From assembly GCA_963682175.1 (NCBI GenBank), contig OY821772.1:49560925-49624924 (forward strand): a stretch of 64,000 nt of DNA, given 5' to 3'. Each line of letters opens with the position of its first letter. The first letter of the stretch is position 1. The position numbers and the translations under genes were made by a program. Positions 50,540 to 59,559 of this stretch are shown piece by piece. This DNA is from Triglochin maritima (taxonomy: Eukaryota > Streptophyta > Magnoliopsida > Alismatales > Juncaginaceae). The notes below the pieces were generated by a model, which was given only the letters and a program-made list of their open reading frames with translations, had not been told where the DNA came from and made no database searches.

Positions 50540-50863
50540 CTGCCCAGAATGTTTTTTTAACAAAAGTCGGTACCCACTTAGCTCTGATTTCGATTAGCTG
50601 CATCAGCCAAGGATGATTTGAGACGTTGTATTTCTCGGCCCACATTTTCCATTCGTATTCAAACTCTTGTTCAGCCAGGGAATCAAAGACAATATTCTTG
50701 AATTCCCATTTCATCTTGGCGTACTTTGTCGCTCCAAATTTATTAGGTAGTTTTTGAAGAATATGCCAAACACATAGCCGATGGTTTGCATTAGGGAATA
50801 CTTCTTTAACTGCGTTTCCAATTGCAGGACATTGATCTGTAATTATGGACTTGGGTGGAACAT
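50540..50863 (-). CDS. FAR1/MULE-like gene, seventh exon (transposase middle)
   Basis: Between cttctag and gggcag/gtgatc. It encodes DVPPKSIITDQCPAIGNAV (second Asp codon at 50,835-50,837), NHRLCVWHILQKL, FEYEWKMWAEKYN and WVPTFVKKTFWAG. All are hallmark motifs of FAR1-type MULE transposases. Confidence 0.85.
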
Positions 50864-50959
50864 CTAGAAGATATTGTCATTAGAATTTGAAATCAAAGTA
50901 ACAATGTATTAATGTAGGTGAATGGAATTTAAATACCATATTATGTTGTTTAGAATTAC

Positions 50960-51324
50960 CTTCCATACATTGCAGCCAAATATGGAATAACCATGTATAG
51001 TTTTCTGCAGTCTCTGAAGAAAGGAGGACACATCCAAATAGAGTGGAGTGATTGTGATGGTTAACTCCTACAAAAGGTGCAAAAGGCATCTTGAATTTGT
51101 TTGTAAGGTAGGTTGTGTCAAAGGTTAAGACATCGCCAAATGCTTTGTATGCAGCTCTTGATCTCCCATCTGCCCAGAAAACATTTCGTACCCTGCCTTC
51201 TTTGTCAAGATCCATAGTGTAGAAGAAATTATGTTCTTGCTGCTGCATCTTGTTGAAATATGCTAGCAGTGATTGAGCATCTCCCTCAACAAGCAGTGGT
51301 GAACGGTGTTTCTTCACCACATCT
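50960..51324 (-). CDS. FAR1/MULE-like gene, sixth exon (transposase N-part)
   Basis: Between atcatgtag and tggaag/gtaatt. It encodes DVVKKHRSPLLVEGDAQSLL, then NVFWADGRSR, DVLTFDTTYLTNKF (first catalytic Asp codon at 51,117-51,119) and ENYTWLFHIWLQCM. This is the classic start of the MULE transposase domain, intact and in frame. Confidence 0.85.
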
Positions 51325-51403
51325 CTACATGATTATACCTAATTGGTAAGCAATTTGGAAGATAGCCACCGATATAGGAAAACCATTGTTTTTTATGTTT
51401 TAC

Positions 51404-51708
51404 CTGACGTCTTGTTGATTGAATGTCAAGTTGTCATGTCCACCCCGTTCGACAAGGAAGCTGTTCATTGTTTGTGCTACACCAATACCAGCATTTTCGT
51501 TCCTAATGATCTTTAGTTTTTGGGATTCAGTTATTGCTCTTTTTTGTTTAACAAACCGAAGTTTGGGTTGTTGCAGGAGATCGTGGTTGTGTTGTAGGTT
51601 GACCGAGTTGATACAATAGCCGGAGCATGGGTCACCGGAGACTGTTATTCTAGCAGGGCATTTTACTAGTGATGTTAACTTGTGAGAATAGTATGCTGTT
51701 TTGGGTTC
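51404..51708 (-). CDS. FAR1/MULE-like gene, fifth exon
   Basis: Between tttctaatag and gacgtcag/gtaaaa. It encodes EPKTAYYSHKLTSLVKCPAR, then the HNHDL motif that ends FAR1 domains, and a linker to NQQDVR. It exits in phase 2. Confidence 0.75.
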
Positions 51709-51776
51709 CTATTAGAAATCCGATTTGTGCATGAGTTTCATGTAAACAACTAATTTAGGACAGCGCGAAAAATTAC

Positions 51777-51975
51777 CTGTGGAGGTGTTCCTGCACGATG
51801 ACATCCGATGACAGCCCTGGCAAGATAATTGTTGTTGTAATTTGAGTTTGTTTTTTTAATTGCAAAACCTTTATCATTGGCATATTTTTGTCAAAGAAGT
51901 CCATTAAATCGCTGAACTTTTGAAAATGCATTCCTGGTTTTGGAGTTTGTTCATCGTCGAAGTCCTTGATTCCAT
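51777..51975 (-). CDS. FAR1/MULE-like gene, fourth exon with frameshift
   Basis: Begins after tgtggcag (GIKDFDDEQTPKPGMHF, FSDLMDFFDK). Up to the run of T at 51,885-51,889 (A on the coding strand) the frame is the one that follows from exon 3. After it, the family-like sequence KYANDKGFAIKKT, then LARAVIGCHRAGTPPQ, is in another frame. That frame exits in phase 0 at ccacag/gtaatt, matching the next exon. The exon therefore carries a +2/-1 frameshift within the FAR1 region. Confidence 0.75.
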
Positions 51976-52057
51976 CTGCCACATTCATTGATTAAATGCT
52001 ACATTACATGAATATGTGGTTTTTAAATAAAAAGATATAGACATGAAGGGTATTTAC

Positions 52058-52151
52058 CTCCTTGTGCCCCATTCGACGTTAAACTTGGTTGTGGTGCTCT
52101 GTTTTCGGGTAATGTGACATGTTTGTCGTTAACTGCTTGGCATCCATGATC
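52058..52151 (-). CDS. FAR1/MULE-like gene, third exon
   Basis: Between ttgcaag and ggag/gtaaat. It encodes DHGCQAVNDKHVTLPEN and then QPSLTSNGAQ. It exits in phase 1, and the split codon completes as Asp with the next exon. Confidence 0.5.
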
Positions 52152-52333
52152 CTTGCAATTTGGTGCATAGATGTGCATTATTTTGGTTAGTTTTGTGATA
52201 CATAAAAAAGGAATACATGGTAAGAATATCCGATTGCGTTTATTACGTAGAAGATTTTAGCAAGACATACATATTGTCGTGGTTTAAAAAATGCAGAAAA
52301 TGCATTATTACTTATATATATTGGATGACATAC

Positions 52334-52411
52334 TGTTATGCTGGCTTGCAGTGTGAGTTGTACTATTCCCTTTGTAGTCTGTTCAGTATTCATCTTTATC
52401 GCAGTTCCGTC
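52334..52411 (-). CDS. FAR1/MULE-like gene, second exon
   Basis: 26 codons between tacctcag and the strong donor ataaca/gtatgt. It encodes DGTAIKMNTEQTTKGIVQL and onwards, phase 0 on both sides. Confidence 0.45.
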
Positions 52412-52947
52412 CTGAGGTAATATAAAATACATGACGAGGTAAACTGGAAGACTTGTTGGGTAACCTTGTCAGTTAATCCGATGTGGACTAAGTGAGTGTT
52501 TAATTTAATTTTGAAAAATAAGTTGGATTAATAGTGGAATATTAGAAGTGACATATAATCTGAGTTGGTAAAAAAGAATTTTCTGAATAGTAGTAAGTTT
52601 GTGTTAGAATAATTAGAAAAATTAAAGCATTAGACCTTTCGAATAATGTTGTTGACAACTTCCGTCATGAGGTAATATAAACTACATTACGGGGTTAAAC
52701 GGGAAGACATGTGGGGTAACCTTGTCAGTTAATACGATGGGGGTAAAACGTAATAAGATTGGTGACTAACTAAGTGAGTGTTTAATTTAATTTTGAAAAA
52801 TAAGGTGGATTAGTAGTTGAATATTAGCAGTGACATATCATCTGATTGGTTAAAAAAAGAAAAATATGAATCTTAGTAAGTTTGTGTTGTTAGAATAATT
52901 GGAAAAATTAAAGCATTAGACCTTTCGAATAGTGTTTTTGACAACTT
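52405..52947. repeat. Tandem duplication (255 and ~286 bp) within an intron of the FAR1/MULE-like gene
   Basis: ttccgtc(c/a)tgaggtaatat occurs at 52405 and 52660. Both copies run through ggtaaccttgtcagttaat, tgagtgtttaatttaatttt and aagcattagacctttcgaat. The second copy has an extra ~25 bases (gggggtaaaacgtaataag). The copy at 52,405 retains the splice acceptor (ctcag on -), while the other has ctcat. Confidence 0.8.
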
Positions 52948-53049
52948 CTGAACTGGTATCATGAGTCTGATTTTGAGCAAGTTGCGGAGTGAAGGCCTCC
53001 TCCTGGTCAGACCATTCGATACTAGAGTCGGAGTTCAGTTCGATGGGAG
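52946..53049 (-). CDS. FAR1/MULE-like gene, first recognisable exon
   Basis: Between acceptor ttgtacag and a weak donor gaa/gttgtc. It encodes an acidic segment (PIELNSDSSIEWSDQEEAF, then TPQLAQNQTHDTSSE). It is assigned to the gene because the exit phase fits the next exon. No ATG is evident, so a further upstream exon probably exists. Confidence 0.45.
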
Positions 53050-54600
53050 CTGTACAAAACAATGGATGAGGGCATCCTTCATTTAATGCATGTTAACTTC
53101 ATTGAATGCATGTTTGAAAAACTCATTTATTGAACCTTCATTCATTTAATGCATGTTACCTATGGACATTTAATATGAGCACATTGATAGTAGGAAAAGC
53201 AAGTAGGAAAACGTAGAAATAAGGAGATTTGTTTGATTTATTAGCAGTGAAATCTGCATCAAAGATTGCCAAACTATAAACTAACGGAGGAGAATAGCTT
53301 ACATTTACCGGAAGACATTGCAGGGCAGGAAAGTGGTGGTGTGGATGCAAGATTGTGGGTAGGGTTGAAGTTGATGGTAGTTTCAAAAATTCAAAATGAA
53401 GGTAGTTGTAAAACTTTCATCCATTATCCTTCGGTTATTAGTATTGGAGTTATTGTCTAACGGATTTGTGCTCCATTGTGTGAAGGAAAAGACAACATTG
53501 ATTAGATTTTTAGAGCTTCTGACATTATTGTGAGAGAGAATGAAGTTTGTCCCTAGTTACCTCATAGGGAAGCTAACGTTACCCCGACAACTAAATTGGA
53601 CCTCCCCTACAGTATGATTTAGCAGAACCAGAAACAGAGAGAGGAAGAGAAGCATGGAGTGTTTTGCTGTCGATTTGATGTTATTGGCTAGACATTGAGT
53701 GTTTGCTGCATAAAGAGATAGGAATAGAAGGATGAAGTTGATTGGTCATTAAATGTTTACTGTAGACTGGGTACTAGGTAGTAGGAGAATATTGTATGTA
53801 AGAGCAGCCAGCTATGTTTTTGTTAAGTTACTGCTGACATGAACTGAATGTACCGCACGTAGGAGCTCAATTTATCCCAATAACTAATAAAAGACTGGAA
53901 CGATATAGTTTGCCCAACAGACAAATGAAGCATAGTCATTTAATGTTATCTAGACGATTTGATGTTATGGGCTTTTCATTAAATGTTTGCTGGAGAAAGA
54001 AGGATGAAGCTGATTGGTCATTAAAAGTTTACTGTAGTCTGGGTACTGGGTAGTAGGTTTGTTGTACTAGGTTTGTTGCTGAGCAATGGTAAACTATGTA
54101 CTAGGTTTGTTTGTTGCTGAGCAAACAATGTTAGCTTGTGTGGCAGTCCAGGTCAGCTTGTCCAGGTCATCACGCGTGAGATGTGTGTGGGTTGTTGGGT
54201 AAAATACTACTTTTCCTTTGAACATAATATTTTGAAAGTGGTTATACTTCCATCTAGTCATAAGCATATATGTAATTACGTGAGTTTTCTCCATCAATCT
54301 GAAACTCAATTTTGTAACTGATGTTAACATATTCAGTTTTGGGATTACAAGTATAGTACTCTGTGATCCGTATGACAATGGTGGTAGTATACTTTCCGTT
54401 CTTTTTAAGCAATCTACGATTCTAACCACGTGAGGTCATGGATCGATTTAAACCATCGAATTTAATAAGGTTTAACTTATCATCACCTTGAGATTTTCAC
54501 AGAATCCAATTATGAACTTACTTTGATATGGATTTCGTCAATTGAAACCCTTGATTTTTTTTTTACATATATATTTTTTTTCTTTCGGTTCAAGTATTTG
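53050..54600. other. Region upstream of the FAR1/MULE-like gene, no supported gene
   Basis: AT-rich sequence with short diverged direct repeats: ttcatttaatgcatgttaac near 53,080 and 53,140; ggatgaagttgattggtcatt near 53,730 and ggatgaagctgattggtcatt near 54,002, each followed by a tttactgtag stretch; and gtactaggtttgttgct repeated near 54,065 and 54,100. ORFs of 60-111 codons on both strands show no recognisable motif. It probably holds the promoter and first exon of the minus-strand gene, but these could not be placed. Confidence 0.4.
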
Positions 54601-54674
54601 GTCATTTCCTGGCTAAATTTCGGCAGCCTTCCGGCATCCTTTTATTTTATTTGTTAAAATAGAAACGACCAAAC

Positions 54675-54778
54675 TGGAGACCAATCCTTTTTAAATAGGA
54701 CAGTGACCGGAATGACGTGTTTTTTTTGAAGCCAACCGGAGACCAATCCTTTTTAAATAGGATAGTGACCGGAATGAC
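54675..54778. repeat. 62-bp tandem duplication
   Basis: ggagaccaatcctttttaaa begins at 54676 and again at 54738, each continuing taggacagtgaccggaatga or taggatagtgaccggaatga. Confidence 0.8.
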
Positions 54779-55739
54779 TTTTTTTTATTTTAAGGTGAAA
54801 CTATCACCACACTAATGTTGAAACTTGCCGGAGTTGACGAAGTCGGAGTAGACGTGAAGTTGCTACGAGGACGCGGAGTCGGAGTCGATGAAGTTGAAGT
54901 CGCTGTGGTGTCTAACCTTCGTCTTCGCCTTCTCTTCTTCCCTCACTTTTTGTTGTTTTAAGGTGTATTCTAAAAAAACTCTCTTTTTTTACGTTTTTTT
55001 TGGTGTGTCTCCTCTCCTTTTCTTTTTCTTCCCTCCTTTTTTTGTCTTCTCTTTTCTTTTCTTTTTTTCTTCTCTTTTGTACGTGTATTTTTTTGTAGGA
55101 ATGGATGGGTTTTTATAGGGGAGAAGAGAGAGAATTAGGAGGGGGAAGTGTGATGATCATGGGTGTATTGGGTGGTTAAGAAGATGTGGGGTTATTAATG
55201 TGGTTTGAATAATTCCATTATCCTTTTATATATCCATGAATATGGATTTTCTTTTTTAAATTTTTTTTGTTGCATTACGTGTGAAAAAACAAAGGATGAA
55301 GTTGGTTGCATTTTGTTGAACGTGAGATCATCATTTTTTTTTGAACAATTCTTTTTTTTTGAACAAATTGAACGTGGGATCATGCATGCACTATTCTTCT
55401 TCTTTCTTTTCTTTTTTTGAAATAAATAAAAAATAAACCAAGTCTTACGAATATGGTTAAAATTGAAAAAAAAATATTTGTTTCTTATTTAATGGAAAAT
55501 TTTCTTTTTTCACCTTTGGATTTTGTGATATTCCACATCTCTTAATGTTTTGACTATATTTCCATGTTTAGACTAATAAACATATATCAAAGATTAATGA
55601 TTCCTTAATGTTCATTTTGATGTTGTTGCTTAGTCTCATCTCGATAGAGTTCCAATTTCTACTAAGTTGGGACAACAATTCGTCGACGATTACTAGAAAA
55701 ATTATTTTGATTTGAGATGTATATTTTTTTGTGTCAACA
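54779..55739. other. Low-complexity right end of the insertion
   Basis: Pyrimidine-rich stretches (about 54,900-55,090 and 55,340-55,420) surround AT-rich sequence. ORFs rich in Phe and Ser here reflect the T/CT composition and are not genes. A gtcggagt-rich segment lies at 54,846-54,890. The block ends TGTCAACA at 55,739. Confidence 0.5.
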
Positions 55740-55744
55740 GCTAT
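55740..55744. repeat. Right copy of 5-bp target-site duplication (gctat)
   Basis: The insertion ends TGTCAACA at 55,739, followed by gctat and then atagcacacgaatttctg. Removing the insertion and one gctat restores aacccaaaggctat/atagcacac, a monomer variant that is common in the array. Confidence 0.8.
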
Positions 55745-56899
55745 ATAGCACACGAATTTCTGTAAAAACAGTCAGTTTTTAAAAATGACAATATTTTTTT
55801 TATTTTTTGTGGGGACTAATGACACGACTTCCTATTATACGACGAAAATGTTAATTTGATGCGTTCGAAGAGATTTTTAGATATTTCTCTTTTTAGCAAA
55901 AAAACCAAAAGCTATAGCACACGAATTTCGTAAAAAAAACTATCAGTTTTTAAAAATGTTCCTATTTCTTTGTTTTTTGTGGGGTCTGATGACACGTCTT
56001 CCTATAATACGACGAAAATGTTAAACTGATGCATCCGAAAAATGATTTTTAGATATTTCCATTTTTAGGAAAATAACCAAAGACTATAGCACACGAATTT
56101 CGGTAAAAACCCTCAGTTTTTAAAAATGACACTATTTCTTTGTTTTTTGTGTGGTCTGATGACACGACTTCCTTTTATACGACGAAAATGTTAAACTAAT
56201 GCGTCCGAAAAGAGATTTTTAGATATTTCCATTTTTACCAAAAAACCCAAAGGCTATATAGCACACGAATTTCTGTAAAAACACTCAGTTTTTAAAAATG
56301 ACACTATTTCTTTTTTTTTGTGGGGACTAATGACACGACTTCCTATTATACGACGAAAATATTAATTTCATGCATTCGAAGAGAGATTTTTAGATATTTC
56401 TCTTTTTAGGAAAAAAACCAAAAGCTATAGCACACGAATTTTGGTAAAAACTATCAGTTTTAAGAATGGCATTATTTCTTTGTTTTTGTGGGGACTAATG
56501 ACACGACTTCCTATTATACGATGAAAATGTTAATTTGATGTGTTCGAATAGAGATTTTTAGATATTTCCATTTTTAGCAAAACAACCAAAGTCGATAGCA
56601 CACGAATTTCGGTAAAAACCATCAGTTTTTAAGAATGACACTATTTTTTTGGGGAGTCTAAAATGTTAAACTAATGCATCCGAAAATAGATTTTTAGATA
56701 TTTCCATTTTTAGCAAAAATACCAAAAACTATAGCACACGAATTTCGGTAAAAACTATCAATTTTTAAAAATGTCACAATTTCTTTCTTTTTTGTGGGGT
56801 CTTATGACACGACTTCCTATTATACGATGATAATGTTAAACTGATGTGTCCGAAAAATGATTTTTAGATTTTTCCATTTTTATCAAAACAACCAAAGAC

Positions 56900-57850
56900 T
56901 ATAGCACACGACTTTCACTAAAAACCCTCAGTTTTTAAAAATGGCACTATTTCTTTGTTTTTTGTGAGGTCTGATGACACGACTTCCTATTATACGACGA
57001 AAATGTTAAACTAATGCGTCCGAGGAGAGATTGTTAGATATTTCCTTTTTTAGCAAAAAAAACCAAAGGATATAGCACACGAATTTCTGTAAAAAAACCT
57101 TTAGTTTTTAAAAATGACACTATTTCTTTGTTTTTTGTGGGTCTGATGACACGACCTCCTACTATACGACAAAAATGAAAAATTGATGCTTCCGAAGAGA
57201 GTTTTTTAGATATTTCCATTTTTAGCAAAACAACCAACGTCTATAGCACACGAATTTCGATCAAAACCATCAGTTTTTAAGAATGACACTATTTTCTTTG
57301 TGGAGTCTGAAATGTTAAACTAATGCATCCGGAAATAGATTTTTAGATATTTCCATTTTTAGCAAAAAACCAAAAGCTATAGCACACGAATTTCGGTAAA
57401 AACAATCAATTTTTAAATATGTCACAATTTCTTTCTTTTTTGTGGGGTCTTATGACACAACTTCCTATTATACGACGATAATGTTAAACTGATGTGTCCG
57501 AAAAATGATTTTTAGATATTTCCATTTTTAGCAAAACAACCAAAGACTATAGCACACGACTTTCACTAAAAACCCTCAGTTTTTAAAAATGGCACTATTT
57601 CTTTGTTTTTTGTGAGGTCTGATGACACGACTTCCTATTATACGACGAAAATGTTAAACTAATGCGTCCGAGGAGAGATTGTTAGATATTTCCTTTTTTA
57701 GCAAAAAAAACCAAAGGATATAGCACACGAATTTCTGTAAAAACCCTTTAGTTTTTAAAAATGGCACTATTTCTTTGTTTTTTGTGGGTCTGATGACACG
57801 ACTTCCTACTATACGACCGAAGAGAGTTTTTTAGATATTTAGATTTTTAG
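56900..57850 (-). repeat. ~648-bp duplicated satellite block
   Basis: The variant actttcactaaaaacc occurs at 56911 and 57559, 648 bp apart. In both it is followed by tgtgaggtctgatgac, gtccgaggagagattgtt and ccaaaggatatagcac. The second copy loses part of a monomer near 57,815, where tatacgac is joined to cgaagagag. Confidence 0.8.
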
Positions 57851-58173
57851 CAAAACAACCAAAGTCTATAGCACACGAATTTCGGTAAAAACCATCAATT
57901 TTTAAGAATGACACTATTTTTTTGTGGGGTCTGGAATGTTAAACTAATGCATCCGTAAACTAATGCATCCATTTTTAGCAAAAAAAACCCAAAAGCTATA
58001 GCACACGAATTTCGGTAAAAACTATCAATTTTTAAGAATGTCACAATTTTTTCTTTTTTTGGGGGTCTTATGACACGACTTCCTATTATACGACGATAAT
58101 TTTAAACTGATGTGACTGAAAAATGATTTTTTGATATTTCCATTTCTAGCAAAACAACCAAAGACTATAGCAC

Positions 58174-58237
58174 TGAACATAGACCTTTAATCCTTTGAAA
58201 TCCGTATACTGTACCTTACCCGACTAAACACTTGGAA
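58174..58237. other. 64-bp non-satellite filler inside a monomer
   Basis: The monomer is interrupted after actatagcac by 64 bases with no resemblance to the satellite (begins tgaacatagacc, ends aacacttggaa), then resumes at gcacacga. The 4-mer gcac is present on both sides (58170-58173 and 58238-58241). A short templated insertion at a repaired break would explain this. The source is not visible in this window. Confidence 0.75.
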
Positions 58238-59559
58238 GCACACGATTTTTGGTAAAAACCCTCAGTTTTTAGAAATGGCACTATTTCTTTGTTTTTTGTG
58301 AGGTCTGACGACATGACTTCCTATTATACGACGAAAATGTTAAACTGGTGCGTCCGAGGAGAGATTGTTAGATATTTCCCATTTTAGCACACGAATTTCT
58401 GTAAAAACTTTTAGTTTTTAAAAATGGCACTATTTCTTTGTTTTTTGTAGGTCAGATGACACGACTTCCTACTAAACGACAAAAATGAAAAACTGATTCG
58501 TCCGAAGAGAGTTTTTTAGATATTTCCATTTTTAGCAAAACAACCAAAGACAATAGCACACGAATTTTGGTAAAAGCCCTCAGTTTTTAAAAATGGCACT
58601 ATTTCTTTGTTTTTTGTGAGGTCTGATGACACGACTTCCTATTATATGACGAAAATGTTGAACTGATGCGTCCGAGGAGAGATTGTTAGATATTTCCCTT
58701 TTTAGCAAAAAAACTAAAGGCTATAACACACGAATTTCTGTAAAAACCTTTATTTTTAAAAATGATACTATTTCTTTGTTTTTGTGGGTCTGATGACACG
58801 ACTTCCTACTATACGACAAAAATGAAAAACTGATGCGTCCAAAAAGAGTTTTTTAGATATTTCCATTTTTAGCAAAACAACGAAAGTCTATAGCACACGA
58901 ATTTCGGTAAAAACCAAAGGCTATAGCACACGAATTTCTGTAAAAAAACCTTTAGTTTTTAAAAATGGCACTATTTCTTTCTTTTTTGTGCGGTCTTATG
59001 ACACGACTTCCTATTATACGACGATAATGTTAAACTGATGTGTCCGAAAAATGATTTTTAGATATTTCAATTTTTAGGAAAACAATCAAAGACTTATAGC
59101 ACACGAATTTCGGTAAAAACCCTCAGTTTTTAAAAATGGCACTATTTCTTTGTTTTTTGTGAGGTCTGATGACACGACTTCTTATTATACGACGAAAATG
59201 TTAAACTGAAGCGTCCGAGGAGAGATTGTTAGATATTTCTTTTTTTAACAAAAAAAGAAAAGGCTATAGCACACGAATTTCTGTAAAAACACTCAGTTTT
59301 TAAAAATGACCTTATTTCTTTGTTTTTGTGGGGACAATGACACGACTTCCTATTATACGACGAAAATGTTAAACTGATGTGTCCGAAAAATGATTTTTAG
59401 ATATTTCCATTTTTAGCAAAACAACCAAAGACTATAGCACATGAATTTCGGTAAAAACCCTCAGTTTTTAAAAATGACACTATTTCTTTGTTTTTTGTGA
59501 GGTCTGATGACACGACTTCCTTGTATAAGACGAAAATGTTAAACTGATGCGTCCGAGGT

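Larger units (their letters stand above)
49022..53049 (-). pseudogene. FAR1/FHY3-type MULE transposase relative, frameshifted
   Basis: Eight exons are inferred on -: 53049-52946, 52411-52334, 52151-52058, 51975-51777, 51708-51404, 51324-50960, 50863-50540 and 50070-49022, about 840 codons, with the true start unresolved. Order: acidic N-terminus, FAR1-type DNA-binding region (PGMHF, LARAVIGCHRAG in the shifted frame, SLVKCPARITV, LQHNHDL), MULE transposase domain (DVLTFDTTYL with the first Asp, KSIITDQCPAIG with the second Asp, EFEYEW with the likely Glu), SWIM zinc finger (ISCNCQMFEHVGILCCHIL), and a basic tail. Phases agree at the junctions except in the fourth exon, where an extra or missing base near 51,884-51,889 shifts the frame. 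Family members are either transposases or light-signalling transcription factors. This one sits in an inserted repeat-rich block, so a transposon origin is more likely than a host FRS gene. Confidence 0.8.
36089..55739. mobile_element. 19.65-kb insertion in the satellite carrying ULP1-like and FAR1/MULE-like genes
   Basis: This non-satellite block sits precisely inside one satellite monomer with a gctat duplication on both sides. It starts TGTTTAACA and ends TGTCAACA, so the termini are TG...CA with only a 4-6 base terminal inverted match (TGTT/AACA). A 5-bp duplication with TG/CA ends is the signature of LTR-retrotransposon integration, yet no long direct terminal repeats and no gag-pol reading frames were seen. 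The contents are instead a ULP1-like gene (+) and a FAR1-type MULE transposase relative (-), tail to tail. That content fits MULEs that carry a ULP1 gene, but MULEs normally give 9-bp duplications. It may be a decayed LTR element that captured or received a MULE, or an unclassified large element. Single-event origin of the whole block is inferred. Confidence 0.65.

Noticed and set aside
49022..53049. A functional host FHY3/FAR1 transcription factor gene
   Set aside because: The frameshift in the DNA-binding region, the location inside an inserted block in satellite DNA, and the repeated 3'-end fragments argue for a mobile-element-derived pseudogene.
54888..55118. 76-codon Phe/Ser-rich ORF resembling a membrane protein
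   Set aside because: It arises from pyrimidine-rich low-complexity DNA. The apparent hydrophobic stretches are ttt and ctt runs.
36089..55739. Intact LTR retrotransposon
   Set aside because: TG/CA ends and a 5-bp duplication fit, but no long terminal direct repeats, primer-binding site, polypurine tract or gag-pol frames were found by eye. Kept only as one hypothesis for the insertion.
36089..55739. Canonical MULE with long TIRs ending at the satellite junctions
   Set aside because: The two ends match inversely for only 4-6 bases and the flanking duplication is 5 bp, not the expected 9 bp.
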